Part shown: positions 25,246-33,528 of the stretch, in pieces | How positions within the stretch are numbered: the stretch's first letter is position 1 | How the letters are laid out: every line of letters starts with the position of its first letter | From: Microcystis aeruginosa Ma_SC_T_19800800_S464 | GTDB lineage: Bacteria; Cyanobacteriota; Cyanobacteriia; Cyanobacteriales; Microcystaceae | Reading direction: 5' to 3' | NCBI GenBank assembly: GCA_007095785.1 | Contig: SFBL01000074.1 | Location: 1 to 38,819, forward strand | DNA: 38,819 nucleotides | The notes under the pieces: generated by a model | Seen by the model: only the letters and a program-made list of their open reading frames with translations | Database searches by the model: none | What the model was told of the DNA's origin: nothing | Position numbers and translations under genes: made by a program

Positions 25246-25953
25246 ATGGATATCGTTATTATCGAAGATGAAATTGAAATCGCCCATTTGATTCAGCAAA
25301 CTTTAGAGCGGGAATCCTTTACTTGTCATCTGGCTTATAATGGTAGGGTAGGACTAGAACTATTTTATCAAAAGCAACCAGACTTAGTTATTTTAGATTT
25401 AATGTTACCGGAATTAGACGGACTAGAACTGTGTGCTAGAATTCGCCAAAAACCCGGGACAAAAGACCCCTATATTTTAATGTTAACCGCTAGGGGAGAA
25501 GAAATTGATCGCATTATCGGTCTATCCACAGGAGCCGATGATTACATGGTCAAACCCTTTAGTCCCCGGGAATTAACCGCTCGGGTAAGAGCCTTATTAA
25601 GACGTAGTTTAAGACACGATAGTCAACCGCAGCAACTCCATCGCAGCCGTCATTTTCTGATCGACTTAGATCAACATTCTGCTCTTCGTAAATTGGAGGG
25701 AATGCCAGAGGAAACCCTCGATTTAACCACCTTAGAATTTAATTTATTAGCTACCTTTGTTAGTTATCCCAATCGCGTCTGGAGTCGCACCCAATTAATC
25801 GATAATCTCTGGGGAAATGATTTTTTTGGCGATGAAAGGGTAGTAGATACCCATATCCGACGCTTACGCAAAAAAGTAGAACCCGATCCTGCTAATCCGA
25901 TCTTTATCAAAACTGTAGTCGGTGTCGGTTATAAATTTGAGGATGACATTTGA
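25246..25953 (+). CDS. OmpR/PhoB-family response regulator
   Basis: A 235-residue two-component regulator. The receiver domain (1-120) has acidic pocket residues E7/D8, phospho-acceptor D51 (VILDLMLPELDG), T81 and K103 (DDYMVKPF). The C-terminal winged-helix domain (about 140-232) has the typical VWSRTQLIDNLWG and RVVDTHIRRLRKKV recognition helix. The frame stays open 30 codons upstream (to 25156), but the ATG at 25246 gives the normal MDIVIIEDEIE start. No cognate kinase is adjacent; the kinase at 6169 lies about 17 kb away and pairing would be guesswork. The target genes are unknown. Confidence 0.92.
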   Translation: MDIVIIEDEIEIAHLIQQTLERESFTCHLAYNGRVGLELFYQKQPDLVILDLMLPELDGLELCARIRQKPGTKDPYILMLTARGEEIDRIIGLSTGADDYMVKPFSPRELTARVRALLRRSLRHDSQPQQLHRSRHFLIDLDQHSALRKLEGMPEETLDLTTLEFNLLATFVSYPNRVWSRTQLIDNLWGNDFFGDERVVDTHIRRLRKKVEPDPANPIFIKTVVGVGYKFEDDI

Positions 25954-26018
25954 TCAGTGATCGGTTATCAGTGATCAGTTATCAGATGTGAGTTTTCAGT
26001 TATCAGATGTGAGTTTTC

Positions 26019-26053
26019 AGTGAATAGTATTAAGCGACAAGCTCGCAGCTGCC
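26019..26053 (-). repeat. Dispersed 35-base repeat, copy 2
   Basis: The reverse complement of this stretch matches 16132-16166 at 34 of 35 positions; the one difference is G for C at the eighth base. Confidence 0.85.
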
Positions 26054-26207
26054 TGCTCACTGCTCACTGATTACTGATTACTGCTCACTGATTACTGATT
26101 ACTGATTACTGCTCACTGATTACTGATTACTGCTCACTGATTACTGATTACTGCTCACTGATTACTGATTACTGATTACTGCTCACTGATTACTGCTCAA
26201 TGATTAC
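26054..26207 (+). repeat. Two-word heptamer array, 22 units of TGCTCAC / TGATTAC
   Basis: Exactly 154 bases read in 7-base steps as A=TGCTCAC and B=TGATTAC in the order AABBABBBABBABBABBBABAB (one A copy ends in A instead of C). No unit breaks the period. Confidence 0.95.
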
Positions 26208-26346
26208 TGACCAACACCCCAACCCCAATAAAAAATTCTTTCTAAAGCCATTTAAGCAGTCTTTAACCCTTATGTGCTACAATTTTTGAAGATTTTGCTA
26301 TTCATTTAGGTTCAATCAGGGATCACAGCCTTTTCAGGGAAATTTT

Positions 26347-29013
26347 ATGACAAGTAACTACGGCGCGGAACAGATACAAGTTCTCGAAGGGTTAGAACCA
26401 GTCAGGAAGCGGCCGGGGATGTATATCGGTACGACTGGGCCGCGGGGACTACATCATTTAGTCTATGAAGTGGTGGACAACTCGATCGATGAGGCCCTAG
26501 CGGGTTACTGTACTCATATCGAAGTGGATATCAAGGCCGATGGTTCCGTCAGCGTCACCGACGATGGCCGGGGTATTCCCACCGATGTTCACCCCACCAC
26601 GGGTAAATCTGCCCTCGAAACCGTTCTCACTATACTTCATGCCGGCGGTAAATTTGGCAGTGGTGGCTATAAAGTGTCGGGAGGGTTACACGGAGTCGGG
26701 ATTTCCGTCGTTAATGCTCTTTCCGCATGGGTCGATGTGACAGTCTGGCGCGATCATAAAGTACATATCCAACGCTACGAAAGAGGTATCCCCGTCACAG
26801 AATTGGTCAGCAGTCCTAGTCAAGAGGAAAAAACGGGAACTAGGGTTAATTTCCTGCCAGACACCGAAATTTTTAGCCAAGGCATCGAATTTGATTACAG
26901 TACCCTCTCCGGACGTTTACGAGAACTAGCCTACTTAAATGCGGGTGTTAAAATCACCTTTAGCGATTACCGTCCCGAAGAACCCCACATCGAAACCTAT
27001 TGTTATGAGGGGGGTATTAAAGAATACGTCGCCTATATGTGTCGGGAAAAAGAAACTCTGCACAAAGATATTATCTATGTATCGGGGGAAAAGAACGGAA
27101 TTAATATCGAAGTGGCGTTTCAGTGGTGTATAGATGCCTATAGCGACAATATTCTCGGTTTTGCTAATAATATCCGCACCATTGACGGGGGAACTCATCT
27201 AGAAGGATTAAAAGCAGTCCTGACTCGTACTTTAAATAATGTTGCTCGTAAACGCAATAAAATTAAAGAAAACGAGCCTAATCTAGCGGGGGAAAACGTC
27301 CGTGAGGGTTTAACCGCCGTTATTTCCGTAAAAGTCCCCGAACCGGAATTTGAGGGACAAACCAAGACCAAATTGGGTAACACCGAAGTCCGGGGTATTG
27401 TTGATTCCCTGGTGGGGGAAACTCTCAACGAATACCTAGAACAAAATCCCCAAGTGGCCGACACGATTATCGAAAAAGCAGTACAAGCGTACAAAGCGGC
27501 GGAAGCAGCCCGACGGGCCCGGGACTTAGTACGACGGAAATCGGTCTTGGAATCCTCACCTTTACCGGGTAAATTGGCTGATTGTAGCGAAAGAGACCCA
27601 GAAAAGTCGGAAATTTACATCGTTGAAGGTGACAGCGCCGGCGGCTGTTTTCATGGTGATACAGAAATCGCCCTTGTCGATGGACGCAACCTCAGTTTTA
27701 AACAGCTAGTGACCGAACAAGCCCAAGGAAAGGAACATTTTTGTTATACCATTCGTGACAATGGCACGATCGGGGTTGAACGAGTTATTAATGCCCGCAT
27801 CACCAAAAAAGACGCAGAAGTAATTAAAATTACTCTCGATCATGGTGAAGCGATTATTTGTACTCCTGACCATCTTTTCCTGTTAAGAGATGGTAGCTAT
27901 AAACCTGCTGCGGCTTTAACTCCAGAAGATGCTTTAATGCCTTTGTATCGGAAATTGTCCGCTCTTCGTGACCCCGGAATCACCATTAACGGTTATGAAA
28001 TGGTCTGGAATCCCGCTTCCGATTCTTGGTTGTTCACTCATGCGATCGCTGATTGGTATAATCGTTGGCAGGGAATTAACACGATCAAGAAAACTTACTA
28101 TCAAAAAACCCTAGCGACCTTAAAACAAATTGAGATCGATCGAGGTTATATTGATTTGGAAGCTTATCAAAAATATCGGCTTCAGACGCGGGATAAATCA
28201 ATATTGCGATTTGATTCTTTCTGCGATCGCTACTTTGATGGTGATAAAAATAAAGCCTTAGAAGCGGTGGCTAATTACAATCATCGAGTCGTGGCGATCG
28301 AGCGATTAGAGACAAGATTCGATGTCTATGATATCGAGGTTCCTCATACTCATAACTTTGCCCTTGCCTCCGGTGTTTTCGTCCATAACAGTGCCAAACA
28401 GGGGCGCGATCGTCGTTTTCAAGCGATTCTACCTCTGCGGGGAAAAATCCTCAATATCGAAAAAACCGATGATGCCAAAATCTACAAAAATACGGAAATT
28501 CAATCCTTAATTACAGCCCTCGGTTTAGGAATTAAAGGAGAAGATTTCGACCCCTCACAATTGCGCTATCATCGCATTGTTTTAATGACTGATGCTGATG
28601 TGGATGGCGCACACATCCGAACTTTGTTGTTAACTTTCTTCTATCGTTATCAGAAGAATTTAATTGACCAAGGTTATGTATATATCGCCTGTCCTCCTCT
28701 CTATAAATTGGAACGCGGTAAAAATCATTCCTACTGCTATAGCGATCGAGAATTACAGCAAAAGATAGCAGAATTTCCCTCTAATGCTAACTACACAATC
28801 CAACGTTTTAAAGGGTTAGGAGAAATGATGCCCCAACAACTTTGGGATACTACCATGAATCCCGAAACTCGCACTTTAAAACGGGTGGAAATCGAAGACG
28901 CAGCCAAAGCAGAGGAATTATTTACCATTCTTATGGGCGATCGAGTTGCCCCCCGGCGAGAATTTATCGAAACCCACGGACCGCGTTTAAATCTTACCGA
29001 TTTGGACATTTAA
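26347..29013 (+). CDS. gyrB: DNA gyrase subunit B with an in-frame intein
   Basis: An 888-codon precursor. The first 433 residues are the GHKL ATPase ([32 protein letters not shown]) and transducer domains, up to the TOPRIM motif VEGDSAGG. Residues 434-681 are an intein. The sequence resumes at S682 with [20 protein letters not shown] and ends with the TOPRIM and C-terminal parts ([33 protein letters not shown]). After splicing, GyrB would be 640 residues, normal for cyanobacteria. With GyrA it introduces negative supercoils using ATP. The intein interrupts the catalytic TOPRIM glutamate loop, so unspliced protein should be inactive. The ATG at 26347 gives the usual [20 protein letters not shown] start. 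Confidence 0.97.
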   Translation: MTSNYGAEQIQVLEGLEPVRKRPGMYIGTTGPRGLHHLVYEVVDNSIDEALAGYCTHIEVDIKADGSVSVTDDGRGIPTDVHPTTGKSALETVLTILHAGGKFGSGGYKVSGGLHGVGISVVNALSAWVDVTVWRDHKVHIQRYERGIPVTELVSSPSQEEKTGTRVNFLPDTEIFSQGIEFDYSTLSGRLRELAYLNAGVKITFSDYRPEEPHIETYCYEGGIKEYVAYMCREKETLHKDIIYVSGEKNGINIEVAFQWCIDAYSDNILGFANNIRTIDGGTHLEGLKAVLTRTLNNVARKRNKIKENEPNLAGENVREGLTAVISVKVPEPEFEGQTKTKLGNTEVRGIVDSLVGETLNEYLEQNPQVADTIIEKAVQAYKAAEAARRARDLVRRKSVLESSPLPGKLADCSERDPEKSEIYIVEGDSAGGCFHGDTEIALVDGRNLSFKQLVTEQAQGKEHFCYTIRDNGTIGVERVINARITKKDAEVIKITLDHGEAIICTPDHLFLLRDGSYKPAAALTPEDALMPLYRKLSALRDPGITINGYEMVWNPASDSWLFTHAIADWYNRWQGINTIKKTYYQKTLATLKQIEIDRGYIDLEAYQKYRLQTRDKSILRFDSFCDRYFDGDKNKALEAVANYNHRVVAIERLETRFDVYDIEVPHTHNFALASGVFVHNSAKQGRDRRFQAILPLRGKILNIEKTDDAKIYKNTEIQSLITALGLGIKGEDFDPSQLRYHRIVLMTDADVDGAHIRTLLLTFFYRYQKNLIDQGYVYIACPPLYKLERGKNHSYCYSDRELQQKIAEFPSNANYTIQRFKGLGEMMPQQLWDTTMNPETRTLKRVEIEDAAKAEELFTILMGDRVAPRREFIETHGPRLNLTDLDI
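27646..28389 (+). other. GyrB mini-intein (248 residues)
   Basis: Block A starts at C434 ([13 protein letters not shown]). Block B is [10 protein letters not shown] with the TxxH motif. Block F is [18 protein letters not shown] and block G is VFVHN followed by extein Ser. All splicing residues (first Cys, block B His, penultimate His, terminal Asn, +1 Ser) are present. The insertion point equals that of the Synechocystis GyrB intein, which I recall as about 435 residues. Between B and F, segments that flank an HNH endonuclease in related inteins ([17 protein letters not shown] and [20 protein letters not shown]) are joined directly, without the HNH core. Splicing should work; homing should not. 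Confidence 0.9.
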
Positions 29014-29024
29014 ACAGTAACTTG

Positions 29025-29054
29025 GGGCTGTGTTAGTCTAGGCTAATACAGCCC
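29025..29054 (+). terminator. gyrB 3' hairpin, probable terminator
   Basis: GGGCTGTGTTAG (29025-29036) pairs with CTAATACAGCCC (29043-29054) over 12 positions, with one G-U pair and a 6-base loop, 12 bases after the gyrB stop. No T-run follows directly, but strength and position make a terminator likely. Confidence 0.6.
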
Positions 29055-29229
29055 GATCATATTCCCTAAATAAAGATAGATTATTCATTCTTTATTATCG
29101 ATGTAATTCTGACGGATATCCACACGCTCGATCATCGGCCCGCTAAAATTTGATTTTTACAGAAGCTCTATTATAGCATAGGCTTTGAGCAAGCGGATTG
29201 GGGTGGAGACTTCCCCCGCCATATTTTTG

Positions 29230-30444
29230 TTAAACTAACTTTTGGATAGCTGCTACTAACTGCTCGATTTCTGATGGCAAAGTGAAATAATGGACACAGG
29301 CACGCACGCAGAGGGGGTCGAGGAGAGTTCGCAGTAAAAACCCTTGTTTTTCTAGCTGTTGCACTAAATTTTGTGGGGTGATGGCCGAGTCAATTTGAAA
29401 GGAAACTAAACCAGATTCCGGCGGAGAATTTTTTAAACATTTCACCCCTTTAATCGTCTTTAATTCTTCCCAGAGATAAGCCGCTAATTGACAAATCTTT
29501 TCGTATCTTTGTCCCCCATCACCCCAGGCGTTATGTACCGCAATAGTTGCCCTTAAACCCTCAAATTGAGGATAGGCAGAAGTGGCCACTTCAAAGCGTC
29601 TAGCGTCTGGTTTCCAACCGATAGGCTGTCCTCGGTTATCTGTTTCAACACCGCGCCAACCGATAAAAGTGGGCTGTAAACTAGAGAAAATTTCGGGACG
29701 AATATACAATCCTCCCACACCGGCCGGTCCACACCACCATTTATGACCCGTAAAAGCATAACAATCGGCCTCAGTAGCACTTAAATCCAAGGGCAAACAA
29801 CCCACGGATTGGGCAGCATCCACCACCACTAAAACGGGTTTTTCGGTGACAGAATTATCATGACAAAGTTGCGAGATTTCCTTGAGGGGTAAAACCTGTC
29901 CAGTATTCCACAGAACGTGACTAACCACCAAAACCCTAGTTTTTGGCCGTAAATGCGCGGAAATGACTTCTATGGGGTTGCCGTCGTTTAAAGTTTCCCG
30001 AATAGGACAAGTGGAGATTTCCAGATGATAACGACGGGCAATTTCCCGAACCGTGGCGATAATTCCGGGGTGTTCACAATCGGTTAGTAAAATATGTTCC
30101 CCCGCTTGCCAATCAACTCCCCAGAGGGCGATATTACAGCCCACAGTGACATCCTCGGTGATAGAGAGATTGCTGGGGCTAATTCCCAACTCCTGAGCCA
30201 TTTCTTGCCTGAGAAGTTCCGTTTTTCTGGTAATCCAATCGTTTACCTGTCCTGAAAAAGGCCCCTTTTGTTGGAGAAAATTATGGGCATCGATAATCGC
30301 TTCTAATCCGGCCTTGGGCAAGGTTCCCTGACCACCGAAATTAAAATAAACTTTATTGCTAAGTCCCCGAAATTCCTGTCTTTGTTCGGCTAAATCTGGT
30401 TTACTAGGGGCGCAATCGAGGCTATTTTCGTCTAAATTCTGCAT
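29230..30444 (-). CDS. Class V aminotransferase-fold enzyme, L-cysteine/cystine lyase (C-DES)-like
   Basis: A 404-residue PLP enzyme of the cysteine-desulfurase fold. The Schiff-base lysine is in FTGHKWWCGPAG. The phosphate-binding and cofactor segments are TEDVTVGCNIALWG, DCEHPGI, SHVLWNTGQVLP and VDAAQSVGCLPLDL. KVYFNFGGQGTLP at the N-terminus and the small C-terminal domain resemble the cyanobacterial cystine lyase C-DES rather than SufS or IscS. The mobile Cys loop of SufS/IscS is not seen at the usual place. It would release a persulfide from cystine for Fe-S assembly, or act on another amino acid. It stands alone on the minus strand. Confidence 0.8.
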   Translation of the reverse strand: MQNLDENSLDCAPSKPDLAEQRQEFRGLSNKVYFNFGGQGTLPKAGLEAIIDAHNFLQQKGPFSGQVNDWITRKTELLRQEMAQELGISPSNLSITEDVTVGCNIALWGVDWQAGEHILLTDCEHPGIIATVREIARRYHLEISTCPIRETLNDGNPIEVISAHLRPKTRVLVVSHVLWNTGQVLPLKEISQLCHDNSVTEKPVLVVVDAAQSVGCLPLDLSATEADCYAFTGHKWWCGPAGVGGLYIRPEIFSSLQPTFIGWRGVETDNRGQPIGWKPDARRFEVATSAYPQFEGLRATIAVHNAWGDGGQRYEKICQLAAYLWEELKTIKGVKCLKNSPPESGLVSFQIDSAITPQNLVQQLEKQGFLLRTLLDPLCVRACVHYFTLPSEIEQLVAAIQKLV

Positions 30445-30463
30445 AAGCGAGGAGATGGGGGGT

Positions 30464-30491
30464 CAGTTATCAGTTATCAGTTATCAGTTAT
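30464..30491 (+). repeat. Heptamer array (CAGTTAT)4
   Basis: Four perfect units lie in the spacer upstream of the C-DES-like gene (divergent side). The copy of the 22-base dispersed repeat at 30555-30576 follows. Confidence 0.9.
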
Positions 30492-30554
30492 CGGTTAGAA
30501 GGTGTTGGGTTTTGGGGTTTTAGGGTTTTAGTTGAATTCCCCATTTCCCCACTT

Positions 30555-30576
30555 CCTGACTCCCAACGACCGACGG
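30555..30576 (+). repeat. Dispersed 22-base repeat, second copy
   Basis: CCTGACTCC then two bases then ACGACCGACGG; the same frame of bases is at 1183-1204, and both copies are followed within 50 bases by ATTCTAGCGA. Confidence 0.6.
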
Positions 30577-30724
30577 CTGAATTCTAGCGACGGATTAAGT
30601 CGCAATTGTCACAATAGTATTAGAGTAGAGGAAACATACTTGGGAATGTTTTCTTTTTTTAAGTTTATTATTTTTTACTTTACTTCACTGGTCCAGGAAA
30701 GCTTAACTTTTCTCCTTGTATAGA

Positions 30725-32161
30725 ATGCTACTGACCGATGATCTACTTCTAGACTACCAACGTTGTCAACGCCGTGGGTTTTTAAATCTCTACGGCAATA
30801 GCCAAGAAAAAGACCCTGAGCGAGATTTTTTGCTTAAATTGCGCCAGGAGAGTCAAATTAACGTTAACAAAGTCCTGCAAGACTCCTATCCCGATTATTG
30901 TTCCCTGACTACTCCCACCAGCGATATTTTAGCCGCCGCTAGGGAAACGGAAGCTTTGATGGGTCAGGGGGTATCCTGTATTTATCACGGAGTCCTTTTA
31001 CAATCCGGCTATCCCGTCTCTTTAACCGGTTCCCCGCATTTATTAATTAAACAGGCAGGAAAGTCGAAATTTGGCGATTGGATTTATTATCCCCTCAATA
31101 TTCAACTCGGTCGCCGTCCTAAGCCTGAATATAAGATGCTGGCTACTTTTTACGCCTATTTATTAGCCAGTATGCAGGGAGTTTTTCCCAATTACGCGGA
31201 AATTGTCCTACGTCGTCATAATCGCTATCGGGTGGAATTGAATCTCTGGTTAACTAAACTAGAGGAAATAATCAAAAAGTTCGGCGAAATGGTGATTAAT
31301 CGCCAAGAACCAGAAGTTTTTATCTCGCGTCAGCGTTGCAGTTTATGTCATTGGTATAGTCACTGTTATGGTATCGCCCAAGCGAGTCAACATCTTTCTT
31401 TAGTCCCGGGGGTAACTCCCAGTCGTTACCAATTTTTACAGTCTTTGGGGGTTTCCACCATGGAATCCCTGGCGCTTACCTGTCCTACCCGTATGGGGGA
31501 GGGGATGGGGTTAGAGGTGGCTAATCAGTTACAATTACAGGCCCAAGCAATTATTGAAAATCGGGCCTTTCGCAAAAGCAACGGCAAAACTGCTTATTTG
31601 TCCCCCCTACCGAGGGCCGAGATTGAATTTTATTTTGACATCGAAGCGGAACCAGAACAGAATTTAGATTATCTTTTGGGGGTTTTACGGGTTGACCATC
31701 GAGTTAATACCCAGCAATTTTATCCCTTTTTGGCAGAAAAGCCAGAAGATGAAGGCAGGATTTGGCAGGAATTCTTAACCTTAGTCATGCAGGATTATCA
31801 AGCACCAATTTTTCACTTTTCTGAGTACGAAGTGGAAACAATTAAGCGATTAGGTTATCTTTATAAAACTCCTTCTTCTTTGATTAATCAGTTAGTTTCT
31901 CGCTGTTTTGATCTGCACTATCATGTAGTTAACTCGGTAACTTTTCCCGTGGAAAGTTATTCTTTAAAATCCCTCGCTAACTGGATTGGCTTTCAATGGC
32001 GCGATCGAGGAGTAAGCGGGGATCAATGCGTTTGGTGGTATGACCAGTGGTTAAAAACAGGAGATCGGACTTTATTGGCGGCTATTTTACGTTACAATGA
32101 GGATGATTGTCGCGCCACCTTTATACTAAAAGATTGGCTTTTGACATACCCCACGCCGTAA
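30725..32161 (+). CDS. TM0106-family RecB-like nuclease with RNase H-like C-terminal domain
   Basis: A 478-residue protein (ATG at 30725; a TTG three codons earlier is possible). The N-terminal part resembles RecB/Cas4-type nucleases with a probable four-Cys iron-sulfur site: one Cys near residue 14 (YQRCQRRGF) plus CSLCHWYSHC near 205-214. The usual acidic/DxK nuclease residues are not obvious; the corresponding strand reads YYPLNIQLGRRPKPEYK. A helix-hairpin-helix-like middle (LVPGVTPSRYQFLQSLGV) leads to an RNase H-fold exonuclease domain with DIEAEP and YNEDDCRAT. The last codons and stop (TYPTP) lie inside the end of a mobile element (32141-32541), so the native C-terminus was probably altered slightly. 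Confidence 0.8.
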   Translation: MLLTDDLLLDYQRCQRRGFLNLYGNSQEKDPERDFLLKLRQESQINVNKVLQDSYPDYCSLTTPTSDILAAARETEALMGQGVSCIYHGVLLQSGYPVSLTGSPHLLIKQAGKSKFGDWIYYPLNIQLGRRPKPEYKMLATFYAYLLASMQGVFPNYAEIVLRRHNRYRVELNLWLTKLEEIIKKFGEMVINRQEPEVFISRQRCSLCHWYSHCYGIAQASQHLSLVPGVTPSRYQFLQSLGVSTMESLALTCPTRMGEGMGLEVANQLQLQAQAIIENRAFRKSNGKTAYLSPLPRAEIEFYFDIEAEPEQNLDYLLGVLRVDHRVNTQQFYPFLAEKPEDEGRIWQEFLTLVMQDYQAPIFHFSEYEVETIKRLGYLYKTPSSLINQLVSRCFDLHYHVVNSVTFPVESYSLKSLANWIGFQWRDRGVSGDQCVWWYDQWLKTGDRTLLAAILRYNEDDCRATFILKDWLLTYPTP

Positions 32162-32541
32162 ACGGACGTGGATTCTTCTAGCATCACTGCTGAGAATTTC
32201 TGGCTCAACGAGTCCACTTGAATTAGATTCCTGGCGAAATCCCACCCAGAGGTGGTTCTCTCCTCAGACTTTCGCTCCCTTACAGAAGCCTGTTTTCGTA
32301 TGCCCTACGATACAGTTCAAAACCTCTAAAATAATTGGTTTCTCTGGTACTTGACGCTTAGAGCTTTTACCTATAGGAGCATTCCCCTATAGAACCCCAT
32401 AACTCTAGTTTTCAAGGTGCGTTCATCCTGCGATGACTGGGTTTTTTAAGCGGTTGCTTACCCTGCCCGCTATTCTTAATATCATACATCAGATAAAGTC
32501 GCCCTAAAAGGGCGAGGCTTTAAACCCAATTTTTCGGTCAA
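32141..32541 (-). mobile_element. IS200/IS605-like element without transposase or nuclease gene
   Basis: TTGAC (32141-32145) and its complement GTCAA (32537-32541) bound about 390 bases. Near one end is a hairpin with CCACG-CCG/CGG-CGTGG stems (32151-32171), near the other a TCGCCC/GGGCGA hairpin (32499-32515). Subterminal hairpins plus a TTGAC-type target are the style of IS200/IS605 ends. No TnpA, TnpB or IscB frame is present, so movement would require enzymes supplied in trans. The element overlaps the last codons of the RecB-like gene; the TAA at 32159-32161 sits in the loop of the first hairpin. Confidence 0.6.
32146..32515 (-). ncRNA. HEARO/omega-RNA-like structured RNA, no IscB alongside
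   Basis: Read leftward on the minus strand, the interior has a series of stems: the TCGCCC hairpin at the 5' end, a 9-base stem at 32371-32392, CCACC/GGTGG at 32242-32255 and the terminal hairpin at 32151-32171. It carries GGATGAACGC (complement of 32419-32428), which I recall from IscB guide-RNA scaffolds. The RNA-first layout and about 370-nt length fit HEARO, the RNA that guides IscB nucleases. A TnpB-type right-end RNA is the alternative. An IscB gene would be expected after 32146 on the minus strand, but only the RecB-like gene (opposite strand) is there. Confidence 0.5.
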
Positions 32542-32656
32542 CTTTTTAATTTGATTCTAAAGATTTATGACAAATAGGGGGGAATGTAACCGCTGCTACC
32601 CGTAGCGGCAAAGGGAAAATGATAAGCTATGGATGTGAAGACAGTCCCCTCACCCA
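32542..32656. other. Short leader of the small membrane protein gene
   Basis: CCGCT..AGCGG (about 32590-32608) can form a small hairpin; nothing else is seen. Confidence 0.3.
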
Positions 32657-32899
32657 ATGGTGATCCCCATGTTCTCCCCACTTTTTCCGCTTCTACTCCT
32701 ACTGCTTTCCTTCCTTAGTCTTCTCTGGTATCAAAAAACCGATAATGATATTTTTAAAGCTCTTGCCGTTAGTAGTTTGATTTTTGCAATTATTTGGGGC
32801 TTAGTTCTCGTTCATTGGTCAATTCACCTGCTGGGACTGCTGTTATTGTTAAAATTCAGAACCCCCGCTTTCAGTTTGGTGCGCGTGCCTAGATGGTGA
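32657..32899 (+). CDS. Small two-helix membrane protein, unknown function
   Basis: An 80-residue very hydrophobic protein with two predicted transmembrane segments (about residues 8-24 and 36-66) separated by YQKTDNDIFKALAV, a polar loop. The ATG at 32657 starts MVIPMFSPLF; a second ATG four codons later is possible. I do not recognise a family, but the length and helix-loop-helix pattern resemble small conserved thylakoid or plasma-membrane proteins of cyanobacteria. It converges with the zinc-ribbon gene, with 10 bases between the stop codons. Confidence 0.5.
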   Translation: MVIPMFSPLFPLLLLLLSFLSLLWYQKTDNDIFKALAVSSLIFAIIWGLVLVHWSIHLLGLLLLLKFRTPAFSLVRVPRW

Positions 32900-32909
32900 T
32901 GGTTTGACC

Positions 32910-33290
32910 CTAATCTTCCAACTGTCGGGTAGGTACTTCGATCGCTTGTACATCGATCGTACCGGGAGGGGTGAGAATAATAAACTTACCCCCTGCCACT
33001 TTTAACGGTTCACCACAGTTAGGACATTGGCATTCCGTGCGATTAAAACCCGTAAATTCGTAGCTACAGACGGGACAGCTATCTTCAACTAAATTGCGTC
33101 GTAACCACCAGCGAAAAATCCCCCAAGCAATCACAGGAGAAATTATTAGGAATGCCACGAGAATTAAAAAACTATTGACTAACCAACCCAGTCCGATCGA
33201 GCCTAACAACAATCCGACTAAAATCAAAGATAAGAAACAACCCAAACCAGAATCATTGACAGAATAGCTGCGGAAAAAGTTGTTATTCAC
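32910..33290 (-). CDS. Membrane protein with zinc ribbon
   Basis: A 126-residue protein: two adjacent transmembrane helices (about 15-62) followed by a cytoplasmic zinc ribbon with CPVCSYEF and CQCPNCGEPL (two CxxC pairs, about 73-95) and an ILTPPGTIDVQAIEV tail. The combination is found in cyanobacterial and plastid proteins of unknown role. The four cysteines should bind zinc; a redox or scaffold function is possible, but nothing in the context decides. The ATG at 33290 is the only good start. Confidence 0.7.
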   Translation of the reverse strand: MNNNFFRSYSVNDSGLGCFLSLILVGLLLGSIGLGWLVNSFLILVAFLIISPVIAWGIFRWWLRRNLVEDSCPVCSYEFTGFNRTECQCPNCGEPLKVAGGKFIILTPPGTIDVQAIEVPTRQLED

Positions 33291-33488
33291 GGCTCAACCC
33301 TCGATTCATCAAAGCTGCAATTATCTTTAACCTAACACATTCCCAACACATTGCCACGGTTAAATCTTCTTTTGACTCACTGGTTCCTCACCCTATTCTG
33401 CCTTGGCTTTAGTTTTGAGCGAGATTATCCAGATTGACATCCTCACCAAATCTGCTGGCGAGTAGGTCGTCTGCTCGCTTCAACTTGT

Positions 33489-33494
33489 TATAAT
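33489..33494 (+). promoter_or_regulatory. Candidate -10 box (TATAAT) for mtnB
   Basis: A perfect TATAAT lies 35 bases before the mtnB start. No convincing -35 box is visible 17 bases upstream. A GCGAG/CTCGC hairpin lies just ahead of it. Confidence 0.4.
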
Positions 33495-33528
33495 AGGTCG
33501 ATACCTATCCACCATATCTCTGAAAACC

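Larger units (their letters stand above)
25954..26346. other. Repeat-dense leader of gyrB
   Basis: The spacer holds ATCAGTTATCAGATGTGAGTTTTCAG-type duplications (described here as two tandem copies near 25977-26020), the second copy of the 35-base dispersed repeat (26019-26053) and a 22-unit heptamer array (26054-26207). About 140 bases of non-repeat leader precede gyrB; TACAAT at 26278-26283 could be its -10 box. Confidence 0.55.

Noticed and set aside
26054-26207. Regularly repeated DNA that could be taken for a CRISPR array
   Set aside because: Units are contiguous heptamers with no unique spacers and no cas genes nearby.
32122-32148. Minus-strand frame MSKANLLV directly after the omega-RNA-like element, as a possible IscB start
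   Set aside because: It stops after eight codons and is the complement of the RecB-like gene end.
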